Shown here piece after piece: positions 33,116 to 49,140 of a stretch of 64,000 bases of DNA. The notes under the pieces are model-generated. The model had not been told where the DNA came from. It made no database searches and was given only the letters and a program-made list of their open reading frames with translations. Position 1 is the first letter of the stretch; every line of letters begins with the position of its first letter. The DNA is from Oegoconia quadripuncta (taxonomy: Eukaryota; Arthropoda; Insecta; Lepidoptera; Autostichidae): the NCBI GenBank assembly GCA_949316235.1, contig OX438743.1, forward strand, positions 33,139,242 to 33,203,241. Reading direction: 5' to 3'. The translations under genes and the position numbers were made by a program.

Positions 33116-33450
33116 AAATATTGTCGATAGTAAAATTGCTTTGGTTCGGTTAAAATGTAATAGTATTGCTCTGGGATAGAAATCAGTAGGTGATGACTGA
33201 TGATGATCTATAATTCTGTTATAATATTCTACTCGAATACTATTTGGAGTAAATATCATTTTCATAATGGGTAAGGTTTGGTTAAAAAATTCTAATTCAA
33301 GTCTCTCCGAAAAGATGTCCATTTTCTTCTTATGTTAGAATACACACAGTGGAATTTAGCTATTTAATCACTTGCCTCGTCATCTCCTATCCCAGAGCAA
33401 TACAATTGCATCATAGCCGAATATCCATAATAAAATTACTATCGATAGTT
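33116..33450. mobile_element. Imperfect foldback element with CGATAGTAA ends
   Basis: CGATAGTAAAATTG ... GTATTGCTCTGGGATAG near 33124-33179, and CTATCCCAGAGCAATAC ... AATTACTATCGATAG near 33387-33449. The arms pair imperfectly over about 60 bp. Confidence 0.5.
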
Positions 33451-33571
33451 TTTCATTAAAAATGTGTACTAGTACAGTCAGCTGCAGCTAAAAGTATACC
33501 CCTAACGCACTAGATCCATTGTGTTATTAATATAGTGCAAGGCAAAAGAAGCTACGGGCATCAAAATTTCA

Positions 33572-33835
33572 TGTTTTTTTTATTTTATTTTTTTAAGAGA
33601 GGGCGGCAAACGAGCATGCGGGTCACCTAATGGAAAGCAATCACCGCCGCCCGTGGACACCCGCAACACCAAAAGGCTGTAAAAGTGTAGGCTCGTTTCT
33701 TGAAGGTTCCAATGTCGTACTCGTTCGGGAATACAGCTGCAGGAAGTCCGTTTCACAGGGTGGTCATACGTGGTAAGAAGTTTCTTGAGCAACGTACAGT
33801 GGTAGACTTCCACTCATCCAGGTGATGTGGATGGA
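33572..33835 (-). mobile_element. LINE 3'-end fragment, GC-richer, A-tailed on minus strand
   Basis: The T/A-rich run at 33572-33597 followed by GAGGGCGGCAAACGAGCATG and CGGGTCACCTAATGGAAAGC reads on the minus strand as a 3' UTR ending in an A-rich tail. A degenerate ORF (VEVYHCTLLKKLLTTYDHPV then SLHFYSLLVL) may be the last residues of an RT ORF. The clade was not recognised. Confidence 0.4.
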
Positions 33836-35002
33836 AATTTAATTTTCGGCGAGAAGTGTATCGGTTAAATTGAGCAGCGGGTATTTACTCGAACAGTGCT
33901 TCAGAACACTCAACTTCAACATGTCCTGACAGTCTTCATGCAAGCTGCGTTACGCACCGGCTTGATTTTCTTCATCAACAGCCTTACACGTCTCCACTAT
34001 TGGGGCATAGTCCCCGCTCACAGGGAGAGGGTATGAACCATAATCAAACACGCGGGCCCAGTGGATTTCTGCCAGACTACTTCTGACTGACCATCTGACA
34101 GTCAGTGTTTTTAAGCCGCTCCTGTAGCCCATCGACTTGGTGTAACGACTGCCTTCAATTGAAAACAACCGGATCGACTATCCTCCTCCAGAAGCATGGA
34201 AACATTCGTATTAAAATGCCACTAGTGGTCACCCATCCAAGGACTGATCGCGCCAAACATTGCTTAACTTCGCTAACCGCAAACGAATAGCGAATGCGGC
34301 TACGCCACGAGTGCACGAGTGATTTTCTTTACAATATATAATGCAATAGATTAGGGTATATTTCAGCTGCAGCTGACTATACTATGGACAGAATTGATCA
34401 AGAACTATCTATTGTATTTAAATCCAATACTATATAGGTACTAGGGTGTTCGTTATATTAGATAACGAATATATCGTATCGTTATAAAAATATAACAACC
34501 GCGCCTAATATAAAAATATAATGTTTTAGGCTATGGCGATAATTATATTATATTCTAATTTTGAATCGATTTAACACTCGACTGACGCGTCGTTTGCCGC
34601 GCGCCCTCTATTGTTCCATGTACATACTATTTGCACCTGCCTGCACGCACGCACAGGTAAGCCGAAGCCCGCCCTCTAGTCATATTTATGTGAACTACTT
34701 CACTGCTTGGAAACTGTGACTCGTTGTAGATAAAACAGTAAATATTATACATATTAAAAGAAGACTTATGCCCTTTCAAATAAGGTTGAATATTATTCAA
34801 TAACCTGCATTTGAATGATCGTTTTGCTATTGCTGATAAAATAGCTTATTCGATAGGTATCGATATATCCAATCCAATTCGTCCGATGCGATATCACAGT
34901 TAGTACTGCGACTGCTGTGCGATTGAATGCGCGTTGTATGCGTGATCGTTGCTTATAATTCACGAATAAGTATTTTATCTTTGCCCATTTTAACTCGCAA
35001 AA
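33836..35002. other. No gene recognised; possible SINE-like and hAT-like remnants
   Basis: 33990-34110 resembles the body of the tRNA-derived SINE at 38743-39053 (CATAGTCC, GGGCCCA-type blocks). TAGGGTGTTCGTTATATT at 34442 looks like a hAT end but no matching right end was found. Confidence 0.3.
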
Positions 35003-35100
35003 ATGCCTAGAGTTTCACAATTTTGGCAGTATTTTAGTGTTTCTGATGAAAATGCTAATAAAGCAGACATACCCACAGAGCGCAACGGACCGAAAAGAAT
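35003..35100 (+). pseudogene. Possible hAT transposase N-terminal remnant (BED-like start)
   Basis: MPRVSQFWQYFSVSDENANK resembles the opening of hAT transposases just before a BED zinc finger, but the frame is lost within 35 residues and no cysteine pair follows. Confidence 0.25.
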
Positions 35101-35870
35101 GTCGCTCTTCTGTATCTGTATTGTTATTAGTATTAGGTTAATATATTATAGCCATATAAATAACCTAATATTTATTTATAGCATAACGATCTAATATAAT
35201 ATATGGATATAACAGATCCCCCCACCTTTTAGGTGCTATCGATAGTTGTCATTCATTCTTACTGTTTTTCAAGGTTACGATATTTTATTGATAGTCTATC
35301 GACATTTTATACTATTGCTTGCTTGCAACACTATTCTAATGGCTGCCAAAGAGGATGTAAGTAATCATTCGTTACGTTGGCTCAGTTGTTGTACTCTTCC
35401 GCTACTGTATCTCTTAAACGTTAACGTAGTGTTATCTGATAGAAGTGATTATAACATCCTCTGTAATTATTTGTACACAGTACGTGCGCACATGCTTCAT
35501 ATATATATTTTTATACCGAGTAGTAGCCTTTTCTTTTGGAGTGAACATTGCAAGTGTCAATTATCGTTCCATTTAAATATACAACCTCCTACTTCTTTCA
35601 ATCTTGTTTGCTTCAATTTTACTTAACTAGTTAGTGGGTCATACATAACGTGATTTCGAAATTAAGTTCAGTTTGTCGAATAGGCGAATATTCAACGTTA
35701 CCTAGTAGGTGCCTTCTGACTCTGGCCTATTATTATTATCAGCTCTTTCTTTATCTCAAGGCAAAAGTGTCATCATAAAACAAACTGATTGTACATACAA
35801 TCCACGCATTCATTTTACGTCTTGTAAGTAATCAAAAGCCCGGTAGGTAATATTTTTTTGCTCCTTTAAA

Positions 35871-40824
<4,954 letters not shown>

Positions 40825-40826
40825 TA

Positions 40827-40832
40827 AATAAA
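40827..40832 (+). terminator. AATAAA just after RBKS stop
   Basis: The polyadenylation hexamer begins three bases after the TGA (40822-40824), which would give an extremely short 3' UTR. Confidence 0.5.
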
Positions 40833-42180
40833 ACCAATTATTCCAAAAAAACACCTAAGTTTTATTTTAAAGTTTTTCAAATTAAGGTAAAACCGTGACA
40901 AAAAGATTATTTATTACCTTTGTAATTCAAATAAAAGGCATACTTACATCATAGTTACTTTTATATTACCTTTAAGTAATAATATTGCTATGCTAAATAA
41001 AAATATACCTATAAGGCTGAAATTTTGGTGATTTACATACTTACATTATTTATTTATAATACCTACATATATCATAGACCTCAGAATGTATATAACCACC
41101 GAACAGAAAAAAGAAGTGGGTTTGGCGGGTGTGCCATAAAAATTAAATGAGAAGTAGAGATATTATATAATATATTATTATAATATGTGTCATAATTTAT
41201 ATGTTATATAGGTACTGGTATTTACCGTGGCTTTTGTTAACTCATTTATTTCATTTTTTGCGTTGCGTTGCGTCATTTTAATGTCTAACTCATTTTATCG
41301 GAATAAAAAGTAGCCTGTCATATTTTTTTTTTATGATTAACTGGATACGCGTTTGACCACAATCTCACCTGATGGGAAGTGACGATGTGGCCGAAGATGA
41401 AGCACGCGATCTCAGTAGATGCCTATTCACCCTGCTCTTGAAGATCCCAAGGTTGAAGGATTCAGGAAAGACTGACGCAGGAATGGAGTTTCATGCCTTG
41501 GCTGTTCGCATGAATCTTCATTCTCTTCAGTCGAACTGCTAAATGCGAATGTTCGGTATGTTAACTACATTCCAATTCTACATTCTAATATATTCCAAGG
41601 CTATTACTATCTCTATGCTACAAAATTCACCCAAATCCGTTTCTCCTTAATTGAGAAAGAAACAAATACCTATCCAAACTCATTCATAATATTAGTTAGA
41701 TATGGGGAAATTAATGGTGAGTTTATAATACAAAAGATAAAGGCGACTTTATAAATAGGTGCAATAGATATTATCCAACTCTGTTTTAATTAAATAACGA
41801 TAAAGTATTTTATTTATTCGCCTTTAGACTTATGTCCATAAATTAACAATTTCATTACTTACAACCAATTTTTGTGTAACACCTAAGTTTGGCGCCAGGG
41901 GGTCCAATATTAATGACGTGACATGCCACATTCCTCCTGTTTTTTTGTTCCGTGATAGTAACAGAAACTTATCAATAACTCCAAACTATGTTACAAATAA
42001 TAAAGTAGCTAGTATATTTTCAATGGGAATACATCAAAACAAGAAACAGGTTTGATCATGCATTTTGAAGAAAATCTAATACAACCGTTGCTCAAGTCAC
42101 AATTTCTGTATGTCATTTCATACAAAAACGTAAATTCAACATCGGTTTTGTGATTTGGTATTTAGATACCACCCTATACC
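40833..42180. other. Intergenic; one CR1 3' fragment, otherwise no gene
   Basis: Apart from 41322-41520 this is AT-rich with no ORF of note. Confidence 0.4.
41322..41520 (-). mobile_element. CR1-type LINE 3'-end fragment
   Basis: A T run at 41322-41331 followed by ATGATTAACTGGATACGCGT and TTGACCACAATCTCACCTGA. The minus strand encodes a degenerate version of the FNLGIFKSRVNRHLL C-terminus also seen at 48353-48661. Confidence 0.65.
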
Positions 42181-42442
42181 TTTAGGCATAATGGTAGTCA
42201 CAGATTACTTAGCTACTCCCTAAATATTTTGACTTATATGACATTACCTCTTGTATTTCTAGTAAATATTTTGGACATGGACAGGCAAAGCAATGGTTAT
42301 TTTATTAGATAACTGATGATATTAATATGCATACCTAAACATCTATGATTTAGAAAAACACATTTATCACTAGTGAGATTCGATCCCGCAACCGAGTCTT
42401 TGCGCAACCGTTCGTTTCGTAGGAAGGATCACTACCCACTAC
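42180..42442 (-). mobile_element. tRNA-derived SINE, 3' part, split by hAT
   Basis: On the minus strand CGGTTGCGGGATCGAATCTC (B box near 42377-42385) is followed by an AT-rich SINE body. Its A-box half (GGTGTAGTGGGTAG) continues on the other side of the hAT at 44755-44785. The left limit is approximate. Confidence 0.55.
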
Positions 42443-42559
42443 TAGGGTTGCCAACTCTCCCGGAATTCTCCCGTAAAAAGGCAATAAGTTTTTAAAATCT
42501 CCCGGCTCCAGGATCGCACCTAAAATCTCCCGGATATTTTGATCGCTTCAGTCCACCAC

Positions 42560-42680
42560 GCGTGAGGGCGACGCGGGTGACGAATGGGGCTGTGCGGAGG
42601 TGCGGTGCGTGCGGCGGGGGCAGCGGCGGCGGCGGCGGCGGCCGGGGCGCGCGGGGCGGGCCGAGTGAACGAGCGAGCGC
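42560..42680 (+). other. CG-rich leader with (CGG)n in hAT element
   Basis: GGGGGCAGCGGCGGCGGCGG, then CGGCCGGGGCGCGCGGGGC in otherwise AT-rich DNA. It lies in the 5' leader upstream of the transposase ATG. A minus-strand Ala/Pro ORF here (42520-42843) is an artefact of the repeat. Confidence 0.6.
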
Positions 42681-42787
42681 GCGAATTAAGTTGCGTTATT
42701 AACGTCCAGGATTCCGGACGCGTTTTGTGTTTGTAAAATTGTGTAAATCGAAAGCGAGTATTGTTGTTGTTGTTTAAATAAAGCATA

Positions 42788-44685
42788 ATGTCGGTTTCGG
42801 AAGCTTCAACGCAGCAGACACCGCCGAAAAAGAAAAAACTCAAATATCATACAAGCTTTGATGAAAACTGGTTGAACAACATATTGTTCAGTACTTGGCT
42901 TAAGAAAATGATTTCACTGCTGAATGTAAATTGTGCAAAACCGATATTTCAGTGAAATACGAAGGTAAAAGAGCTCTGATTGTGCATTCGGAAGGTAAGA
43001 AGCATAAGTTATTTCTAAAAAAACACGTCTTCAATGCCATCAGTTTCTATCTTTTTTGTGAAAAAACATTCACGAGAAGAAGATCTAATAACTGCCGCAG
43101 AAGTTACATCTGTCTATCACGGAGTTAAACATCATCACAGCTACTCGAGTCAAGACTGTTACAATAAATTGTTTTCTACGATGTTTCCTGATTCAGAGGT
43201 TGCAAAGAAAATAGCGTGCGGCCGAACTAAATCTACATCTATTTGTGAAAATGTCATAGCTCCACTGTCGCAAGAAATGCTATCAGAATTGCATGATTCG
43301 ACATATATGTATACATATTTTTCTATTGCCACAGATTCCTCTAACAAAGGAAATTTAAAAATGTTTCCAGTTACAGTGCAATGGTTTTCACTTAGAGATG
43401 GTTTGAAACAAGGTTTACTTGACTTTTATGAAGACCCTACTGAAACTAGTGAAGCCATTAAATCACAACTCTGTAAAGTTTTACAGGAAAATGGCTTATC
43501 TTGGGCATCAGTATCATCACTATCCGCAAATAATGCTTCAGTCAGCTACGGGATTCATAACTCAGTTTTTCAAAAACTGAAAATCCTAATATTTTGAAAG
43601 CGAATTGTAAATGCCACATTTTACATAATTGTAACAAACATGCATTAAAAGCATTACAGTTTGATGTGGAATCGTTAGTATCTAAAGTTTATAGCGAATT
43701 TTCCGCGTTCGCCAAGCGAACTGCAAAGCTCAAGGAATTCTTCGATTTCGCTCATTTAGAGTACGAATGTATTCTACGCCATGTGCCTACACGATGGCTC
43801 TCATTGCTACCAGCTTTAGACAGACTTATTTTGAACTGGCCGGTTTTGAGAGAATATTTTCTTAATGAAGGCGAGGATGAATGTGCAGCAATCATTTGGA
43901 GGGCGTTTAAAGATGAAAACTGTCTTCCATTATGCTACTGCTATTTTATTCACAATATAATGCAAATTTTTGATACGTCCATTAAAAAACTAGAGAGTGA
44001 CAGTATAACATGCACTGAACTACACATGATTATGACAGACTTGCGAACCAAAATTACTAACAGAAAGAATGATAAGTTCTACGGACAGTCAGCGACGCAA
44101 TGTCTGAGGAAGTTGACGGAGAGTGATCAAAATACTTTTAAAGAAGATGCAGAGAAATATTTGGAGCGATGTTTGACCTATTTGAATAAGTGGTACGAAT
44201 TTGACGACTCTAATTATAAGAAAGTGGACATTTTGACAATGGACGAAGAAATTGACTGAAATGAAAAAAATTAACTTGATCTGGGTGCTATACTGAATGT
44301 GCCAATGAATGAGGATAAATTGTATGACGACTACTGTTTACTGCGAGAAGTTCGTGAAGTTGTGGCAAGTAAAACAAAGAGAGTAGACTTGCGCTATGTC
44401 AATTTTTTTGAAAAATGTAAGGGTGAATCAGGCAAAGAAATAAAAAAGCTTGTAACATTCACTCTATCGATCCCAATCGCAAACGCCGCCGCTGAACGTG
44501 TTTTCAGCGTAGTAAACGAACTGTGGTCGAAAAGTCGTAATCGGCTGAATGTAACTCATGTGAAATCTGAAATACAGGTATGCACAAACTTCAAATACAC
44601 CTGTAAAGAATTTTATAATTTTATTTTCTCTAACCAAAAGGCGTTACAAGCCGCTCGAAATGTGAAGAAATATAATTTCAAATAA
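42788..44685 (+). pseudogene. hAT transposase, several frameshifts
   Basis: The start ATGTCGGTTTCGGAAGC gives a basic N-terminus (TPPKKKKLKYHTSFDENWLN). The frame then shifts near 42900 (a region resembling a zinc-binding CKLCKTDI block), near 43030, near 43595, and the protein is interrupted by a stop at 44259. Recognisable parts: DSSNKGNLKMFPVTVQWF (first catalytic region), HVPTRWLSLLPALDRL, and the C-terminal hATC dimerisation domain IPIANAAAERVFSVVNELWS ... SRNRLNV. These lesions make it non-functional; some could be assembly errors. Confidence 0.8.
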
Positions 44686-44754
44686 AAATATTTTAATTTA
44701 ATTGATTTTTTATTTCACCTCCCGGATTTCTGATCCATAGAGTTGGCAACCCTA

Positions 44755-44790
44755 CCCACTACACCAGTGGATCGGCGAATATCTAGTGAA
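44755..44790 (-). mobile_element. tRNA-derived SINE, 5' head, split by hAT
   Basis: The minus strand reads GATCCACTGGTGTAGTGGGT, the A-box half of the SINE whose remainder is at 42180-42442. Confidence 0.55.
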
Positions 44791-45440
44791 GAAAGAAAGA
44801 AAGAGCAGGTAAGAAAATGTAAGTAAACTTATTTCTTTGTCCATGAACTTAACTTTAGGGCTTAGACAAAGATTTACTATATATATCTTTTAGCATACAA
44901 ATACATTCAATTACCTACTACAAACTGTCTGTGATTTTTGTTTATGGCAAAAATATCGTAAATCCTTTGATATTTCCTAATTGTTTGACTGTTACATATT
45001 GTTTTTTTAAGTTACTATACTTTAATATTGCTAAAATCATCCTTTTTGGCTGGTTATCGTGATATTTAGGTTATCTAAATCGTTCGCCTGTGGGGCCCAT
45101 CTTCTCTCAATTATTTTTTTATTGGGAGCGTCACTTAAAAGATCAATACCGAAATAAGAATTAGAAATCAAGTCACTAAAGGAATCTACTGCTAGAAATT
45201 ACAAATATGCTAGGGCCACACAACCCAACGTTCATCATTGTTAAACATAACCTGTCACATTTATAGTTAAGTAAACACTTGTACCTATAATTTGCAACAC
45301 AGCCTTACCACAAAAACCTTGAACAAAAAAAAAAACAATTACAAATCGGTGGTTTTGTGTATGCTATGTACTGAAGGTCACAAATTGATGTATAAAACTC
45401 TATGGTTACACTGTCGTTTAAACGATTATTTACGTCTGTG

Positions 45441-46000
45441 GTTTAACCTCGTAAAAACTAAAATGAAACTGTCCCGATTTTTGACATTGACAGACTGTTA
45501 ATCCCTGTTTAGGCACTATCTACCTACAGTTATAAAGACGTGTTTATGGTAAGACCAGTCGTTTAAACTCGTAAAAACTAAAATGAAACTATGGTGTCGA
45601 TTCGGATGTACAACGAACTAACTAAATTTAAATGATATGTATCCTTTTCTAACCACTAATACATGAAAAGGACGATATATAATTAAGTCCTGTCAAAGTA
45701 AGTAAAATGATCAAAACAAGCACTAGTTTATCAATATTAGGTGTACACCTAGCGACGTCACGATTAAAATACTATAGAGCGACTTGTTTTGACAGCTCTT
45801 AACTTAATTTGACAGGCCTTAATTTATAGTCGTCCCTTTCATGTTAATAGTGTTAGAAAAGGATGTATCTGCTTTAAATTTAGTTAGTTCGTTGTACATC
45901 CGAATCGACACCACTGTCCCGATTTTTGACATTGACAGTCTGTTAATCCCTGTTTAGGCACTATCTACCTACAGTTATAAAGTGTTTGTGGTAAGACCAT
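45441..46000 (+). repeat. Tandem duplication of ~120 bp, second unit interrupted by a MITE
   Basis: Unit 1: 45441-45560. Unit 2: 45561-45590 plus 45913 to about 46000. Both contain TCGTAAAAACTAAAATGAAA, then GTCCCGATTTTTGACATTGA and CTACCTACAGTTATAAAG. The family A MITE sits between AACT and GTCCCG of unit 2 only. Confidence 0.8.
45593..45912. mobile_element. Palindromic MITE, family A, long copy 3
   Basis: GGTGTCGATTCGGATGTACA at the left and TGTACATCCGAATCGACACC at the right; the long arms (AACGAACTAACTAAATTTAA / TTAAATTTAGTTAGTTCGTT) pair for tens of bases. ACT flanks it at 45588-45590 and 45913-45915. It is 320 bp, twice the size of copies 1 and 2, with a different interior. Confidence 0.75.
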
Positions 46001-47216
46001 AGAATACATGTAAGTCTGCCATTTATTCATTCTTACACCGAACATTCCTGCTTATTTAGGCTTTTCTACCATGCGAAAAAAAAACAATTTAATTGAAATG
46101 TCTATCTACGAGTACATCTACCATTATTCATTCACCCCTTGATATTATTTCGTAATGGAACCCATGGTTCATAAACGAAAAACCCACCTAAAGTGTGGTA
46201 TTGCCAAGAAGATGACGATGGACCATACTTTGCTCATTTTTCTTGAGATTGTGAAAGCTCTGGTTCAGTTTGTATTAAAAATATCAGTGTCTTTTACTGC
46301 CCTTGCATACCAATAGTAGGGACAGATGACGACACGACAAATAGCCTCACTTTTACCTTTGATGCGTCATACTAATCCCAGATTTGAATAATTCTTGTCT
46401 ATGGTTTCATATAAATCTGTGTGATGGAGGTTAAAATATTGGCGTAGGTACCTAGGCCGTAATTAGGCCAGCTAGCCTGCGATGCTACCGGAATTAAAGG
46501 GCCATAACGACAGCAAAATGAGGCGCTATGGCATTAATAAAATAAAACTGCCAGAAGTAATTACACTACAGGGGCCGCTCGGTGGAAAGACAGCAAGATT
46601 GCGAAAAGTGGTCTACCTACTTATCGAAAAAAAGAAAGAAATATAAACCAATATTTTGTAAAATCTAAACATCTGGGACCTTAAGTACTGCCGCGTCAAA
46701 ACATTTATATGGTCAATTGTAAAAATTTACCATTCTTATAATTGTAACTCACACATTTAGACTCCCCTCCTCTCGCTCTAACAAGGGTAACTTATAAGGA
46801 AAGAAGGGAGCGACTTAAGTCAGCGAGTCAAATTGTCGAGCTTCACATGTTAGGTATGTATAATTGTGGCGTCCACCCCTCTTTATCTACAACTACATGT
46901 AATATACTACGTATTTCGACAAATGCAGTATCCTTATCATGGATCTATACCGTGGTAACCTCCGTCAATGTGGTCAATAATCATTAAAAATAACTTTCTT
47001 TTCAAAATGCCAGTCTTGGTATGTTTACGTACAGTACAGTGGCGCGTGCTGTTGCACGCGATGCGTAGCGATGGAGAGATACACTATTTCTCTCCATCGG
47101 AACCGAATCAACGCGATTAACGAACTTTACCGAATTGTGGTTGCCGTGTAGTATGCCCCATGTAGATGCCGCACCCGCGGCGCTCATCTCAGTCTCTAAT
47201 AATTATTCAGTCAATT
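46001..47216. other. No gene recognised
   Basis: Mixed intergenic sequence; a short hairpin CGATGGAGAGA ... TCTCTCCATCG lies at about 47068-47100. Confidence 0.35.
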
Positions 47217-47229
47217 AACAATGTAATAG

Positions 47230-47613
47230 GGGCTTTTTGGCGGGATCTCGGCGAGTGAAGTTGCATTTTTCTTTATAATTCTTATAATTTGTGCATTCTA
47301 ACTTTTGAAGCTTAATAATGGCAGAATATTGTGCAGCAAACGTTAGTGTTGGTGAAAGGAAGTGTAAATTAAAGTGCGTAACGGAGCTTTCGGGTTCCCA
47401 CAAGAAGCCGCCAAAATCTTTTGTAAAGCATTCTGCCACTTTACTGAATGACTTGACCGTGACTAGACTCCGTATACTACGAATTACTTGTTTTGACTGA
47501 GACTGACTTATAAACTGAAGAAACAAGAGAAATAAAATTTTTCACTCGAAACTGACAGTAATGTCCCTCGACAGTGAGGTTGACTGGTTGCCATCCTCAA
47601 AAATAGGAAGAAG
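47230..47613 (+). mobile_element. SINE-like retroposon, second full 5' copy, 13-bp target duplication
   Basis: AACAATGTAATAG at 47217-47229 and 47614-47626. The first about 290 bp match 12113-12515 (GGGCTTTTTGGCGGGA, TTTTGAAGCTTAATAATGGC, AGCTTTCGGGTTCCCAC). The 3' part after AAGAGAAATAAAA (about 47535) differs: it continues for about 75 bp and ends AAAAATAGGAAGAAG. Confidence 0.7.
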
Positions 47614-47626
47614 AACAATGTAATAG

Positions 47627-48301
47627 ATAGTCTCGCTCCGACAGTTTGTATTTACAGTCGACAGCACGACCCCCGGAACTGTACCGCTGTAAGCTAGCCG
47701 TGCGACGCTATCGGATAGTGACCGCCGCAAGACACTCTTATATTGGAGGTGTTAAAGTCACCGTTCCGTACGGACGCTTGTTTTTAATTGTCATTACGGA
47801 GATTAGGTTTTCGGTAAAATTACGCAATTTTGCATCACTAATTCAAGCCAGGGTGTAGGTTTTGACATATAAATACCTAGTGATTTGTTCATCGCACAGA
47901 ACAATTACCTGAGTATGACAATGATGTCGAATCTGTGCTTGACATGTCTAAAGCTACTTATTCACGGCCCAGCACAGCTGTACGTCTGATCAAGGTCGCG
48001 GTGCTCGATGTAGCATACACACGATCCAGCAAATCGCTCATTTAACTCGTTCGGTGTTTAACGTGTTTTTTATATTTATAATGCCACCAGTGTAATTATC
48101 CAAACGCCAAAAAAATGTGAGCGCACTAGCTTTTGTGGTAGCTTCTCCTATAATAGGCATTAAATTTTATTATTTTATTAAATTTAAATTTATAAATTTT
48201 GCAATGTAATGGCATGACTTGGGCTTATAGATTTTATGTAATAGTTTTTATAACGATACTGTTTATTCTGTATTATTCAATAATAAATAATGCATTTATT
48301 C
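47627..48301. other. No gene recognised
   Basis: A block with TTATTCACGGCCCAGC near 47960 resembles TTATTCACGGTC near 49434, suggesting a low-copy repeat. Otherwise featureless and AT-rich towards 48300. Confidence 0.3.
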
Positions 48302-49140
48302 TTTTTCTTTTTTTTTTTAAATTAAAAACTGGTTCCGCGTTTGGCTACAATCTCACCTGATGGAAAGTGACGTTGTAGCCGAAGATGTATCACACGCACC
48401 CAGTAAATGCCTATTCACTCTAGACTTGAAGATCCCAAGGTTGTAAGTGTCGGGAAAAACCGACGCGGGCAGTGAGTTCCATACCTTAGCAGTCCGCATT
48501 ATAAATGATGAAGCAAAGAGCTTAGTGCGGATGTTCGGTATGTTGACCTGTAGATACCAGCATAGAGAATTTTCTCTATTCCGGTATCCATAAGACTGAG
48601 AACCTGGGATCCTCAAGATTACATAGACGCCGACAGCAGATGTCATCGCGAGCATACACACAGATTCCAGCGTGTGGTTTAAAATTGTGCTCCAGGGAGT
48701 ATCCTGGGTAGTGGAGGTATGCCGCGTCTGTCGGACACCTGATCTGCGTCTCGGTGAGGAAAAGCAAATGCGGTTTTTCAGTCTTAAGATGGTGGTGGAC
48801 TGGGTCGAGATTTGAGTGCAGGCCTCGAATATTACTGAGGTGCACTTTTAGAGAGAGGACGTGCTTCCGCTGTGTAAACCGCACTTTCTTATTATTGTAC
48901 TTTTTCATGATGTTTAAATAGAGTGAATAGGCAAGGGAACGGCAGTTGAACAAGGCGCTACACCGTTGACCCGCTGACGTAAACGGACCCGCCACGCCAA
49001 TGGTGGACTCGTCTGGAGACTGCGGGGACGCCCGAACCCCCCCGAAATGGCAATTGGGTCCTCTCATCCGGTCCCCAACCGGCACAATGGAGCATTTCGG
49101 GATTTTTCGCGAGTTGGTGGGGCAGCATTTCATAACTGGC
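48302..49140 (-). mobile_element. CR1-type LINE with large internal deletion
   Basis: The minus-strand 5' part encodes the start of an EEP endonuclease (LKVHLSNIRGLHSNLDPVHH, LFLTETQIRCPTDAA, YPGYSLEHNF, GGICVYARDD-like). Near 48590 it jumps directly to the end of the RT ORF (RTAKVWNSLPASVFPDTYNL, then GIFKSRVNRHLLG) and a 3' end with an A tail (T run 48302-48320). Most of the endonuclease and the whole RT core are missing. This structure identifies the GGTGAGATTGTGG-type tails elsewhere in the window as CR1 3' ends. Confidence 0.75.

Larger units (their letters stand above)
42443..44754 (+). mobile_element. hAT DNA transposon, 2.3 kb
   Basis: Inverted ends TAGGGTTGCCAACTCT (42443-42458) and AGAGTTGGCAACCCTA (44739-44754). 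The 8-bp target duplication CCCACTAC is at 42435-42442 and 44755-44762, the diagnostic size for hAT. It carries one broken transposase gene. The 5' leader holds an unusual CG-rich run (42560-42680). Confidence 0.88.

Noticed and set aside
34442..35240. Possible complete hAT element starting TAGGGTGTTC
   Set aside because: No matching right end or 8-bp duplication could be found; only a weak BED-like start lies inside.
42520..42843. 107-codon Ala/Pro-rich minus-strand ORF
   Set aside because: Produced by the (CGG)n leader of the hAT; low-complexity and antisense to the transposase.
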